Shown in pieces: positions 5,420-6,434 of a stretch of DNA of 6,434 bases. Under the pieces are notes generated by a model, which was given only the letters and a program-made list of their open reading frames with translations, made no database searches and had not been told where the DNA came from. Position 1 is the stretch's first letter, and each line of letters opens with the position of its first letter. The position numbers and the translations under genes were made by a program. This DNA comes from Acidimicrobiia bacterium (GTDB taxonomy: Bacteria; Actinomycetota; Acidimicrobiia; Acidimicrobiales; SZUA-35): contig JAOUGG010000149.1 of assembly GCA_029857855.1 (NCBI GenBank), forward strand, positions 1-6,434, written 5' to 3'.

Positions 5420-6434
5420 AGGGTGAACGCCATCTCCTCGACGAGTGCGCCCGGGAGTCGGGCGCTGTCGGTGGAGCGGGCCTGATACGTTCCGGCGTCG
5501 AGCAGCGTCTCGGTCGAATCGGTCAGCCCGACGAGCTTGTGGCCGAGCAGGTTGTAGATCGTGTCGTCGAACCGCATGACGTTGGCCGGGGCGACGACCT
5601 CGCCGCCCTCCACCCAGAAGGTGGCGAAGCGGGTCATGCCGGTGGTGCGGCAGGCGGTTCGATCGGAGAAGTTGAGGTACCAGAGGTTGCCGACGAGCAG
5701 CCCGGTCCCGAGTTCGTCGAGAACGTCGGCGGTGCTGACCGAACCCGGTGCCATGGCCATCGACATGGGTCGCTCGAAATCGGAGGCGCCGTTCGTGGTC
5801 ACCCCGTACTCCCGGGCCGAGCGGGGTGACACGAGCTGATCGGCCAGGCGACCGTCGTCGATCAAGACCACCTCGCCGGGGCGGACGAATCCCTGCTCCT
5901 GGAAGTTGGGACCGGTGCCGCAGGCGGTGTCCTCGGCCAGACGGACCGACGGGTGCAGCCCGGCCCCATCGGCCGCCATCCGCAGCAGCGGGGTCTGCTT
6001 CGTGCGGTGGGCCTTCAAACCGAATCCGCCCCAGGCCACGACCTGCAGAAGCTGTTGGACGGCGGTCGGGCTCAGGTAGGTGCGGTATCGACCGGGTTCG
6101 AGATCAAGCGCAGGTCGGGCCAGTGACTCGAGCTGGTGTGAGGCGGCGTCGACTTTGGCCGCGAACGCCGCCGAGTCCCACGCCTGCCCGCCGAAGCTGT
6201 TCTTGACCGCCTTGTCGCCGTGCAGGTAGAAGCTCCAGTCGAAGTTGAACGTGTCGGCCTGGTACCAGTTGCGTTGACCGAGCGAGCTGGCGAACCCGTG
6301 GTTGACGGTGCCGTCGGCGTAGATGCCGACGAGGTCGCGGCCCCCGGCGACGGTCTGGATCTCATCGATCACCGAGCCCGCGTCGCGTTCGTCGGTCATC
6401 GCCACGTCCTCGGTCGACGGGTTGTCGGTGGACA
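5416..6434 (-). CDS. TldE/PmbA-like protein (TldD/PmbA family), N-terminus cut by window edge
   Basis: The frame is open from the right edge to the TAG at 5416, giving 338 visible residues. A GTG at 6405 and an ATG at 6399 are possible internal starts, but coding continues upstream without a stop and the family usually has about 440-450 residues, so roughly the first 100 are off the window. Family features are LVGIYADGTVNHGFASSLGQRN, PGRYRTYLSPTAVQQLL in the middle domain, and the C-terminal stretch from NFSDRTACRTTGMTRF through FWVEGGEVVAPANVMRFDDT. TldD has an HExxxH zinc site; no HExxxH exists here, and the equivalent helix appears to read KAHRTKQTPLLRM. That marks it as the non-catalytic TldE-type partner, which with TldD forms a heterodimeric protease that degrades or matures peptides. 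A tldD-like gene is expected just beyond the right edge. The orthology call is by motif reading. Confidence 0.85.
   Translation of the reverse strand, partial: STDNPSTEDVAMTDERDAGSVIDEIQTVAGGRDLVGIYADGTVNHGFASSLGQRNWYQADTFNFDWSFYLHGDKAVKNSFGGQAWDSAAFAAKVDAASHQLESLARPALDLEPGRYRTYLSPTAVQQLLQVVAWGGFGLKAHRTKQTPLLRMAADGAGLHPSVRLAEDTACGTGPNFQEQGFVRPGEVVLIDDGRLADQLVSPRSAREYGVTTNGASDFERPMSMAMAPGSVSTADVLDELGTGLLVGNLWYLNFSDRTACRTTGMTRFATFWVEGGEVVAPANVMRFDDTIYNLLGHKLVGLTDSTETLLDAGTYQARSTDSARLPGALVEEMAFTL

Overview
The window is GC-rich (about two-thirds G+C by eye) and densely coded. It reads like a chromosomal segment of a high-GC actinobacterium. The gene mix (form II CoxL-type hydroxylase, SixA-like phosphatase, TldE/PmbA-like protein, sulfotransferase with an HIGTEKT-type start) and TAnnnT boxes a few bases upstream of several start codons would fit an Acidimicrobiia-like lineage. 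That placement is inference; no rRNA or other marker gene is present.

Layout from left to right. (1) Positions 1-1821, minus strand: the N-terminal 607 residues of a molybdenum hydroxylase large subunit with the form II active-site loop AYRGAGR; its C-terminus lies off the left edge. (2) Positions 1822-1929: a divergent control region. (3) Positions 1930-3126, plus strand: a complete beta-lactamase-fold serine hydrolase (EstB/LovD-like esterase group). (4) Positions 3099-4211, minus strand: a sulfotransferase-like protein that overlaps the hydrolase tail to tail by 28 bp. (5) Positions 4264-4764, minus strand: a SRPBCC/polyketide-cyclase-like protein, probably upstream of the sulfotransferase in one transcription unit. 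(6) Positions 4860-5336, plus strand: a SixA-type histidine phosphatase, divergent from the SRPBCC gene. (7) Positions 5416-6434, minus strand: most of a TldE/PmbA-like protein, whose N-terminus lies off the right edge.

The genes do not form an obvious single pathway. The only plausible functional pairs are the molybdenum hydroxylase with the divergent serine hydrolase (shared control region, possible joint catabolism) and the SRPBCC protein with the sulfotransferase (same strand, 52 bp apart). TldE-like proteins normally work with TldD, which is not visible here.

No mobile element, CRISPR array, RNA gene or clearly novel system was found. The most unusual feature is a set of short tandem arrays (periods 3, 8, 9, 11 and 15 bp). 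Those inside genes have periods that are multiples of three; those between genes do not. The other notable pattern is a TAnnnT box 6-8 nt upstream of four of the five visible start codons, which suggests leaderless transcription.
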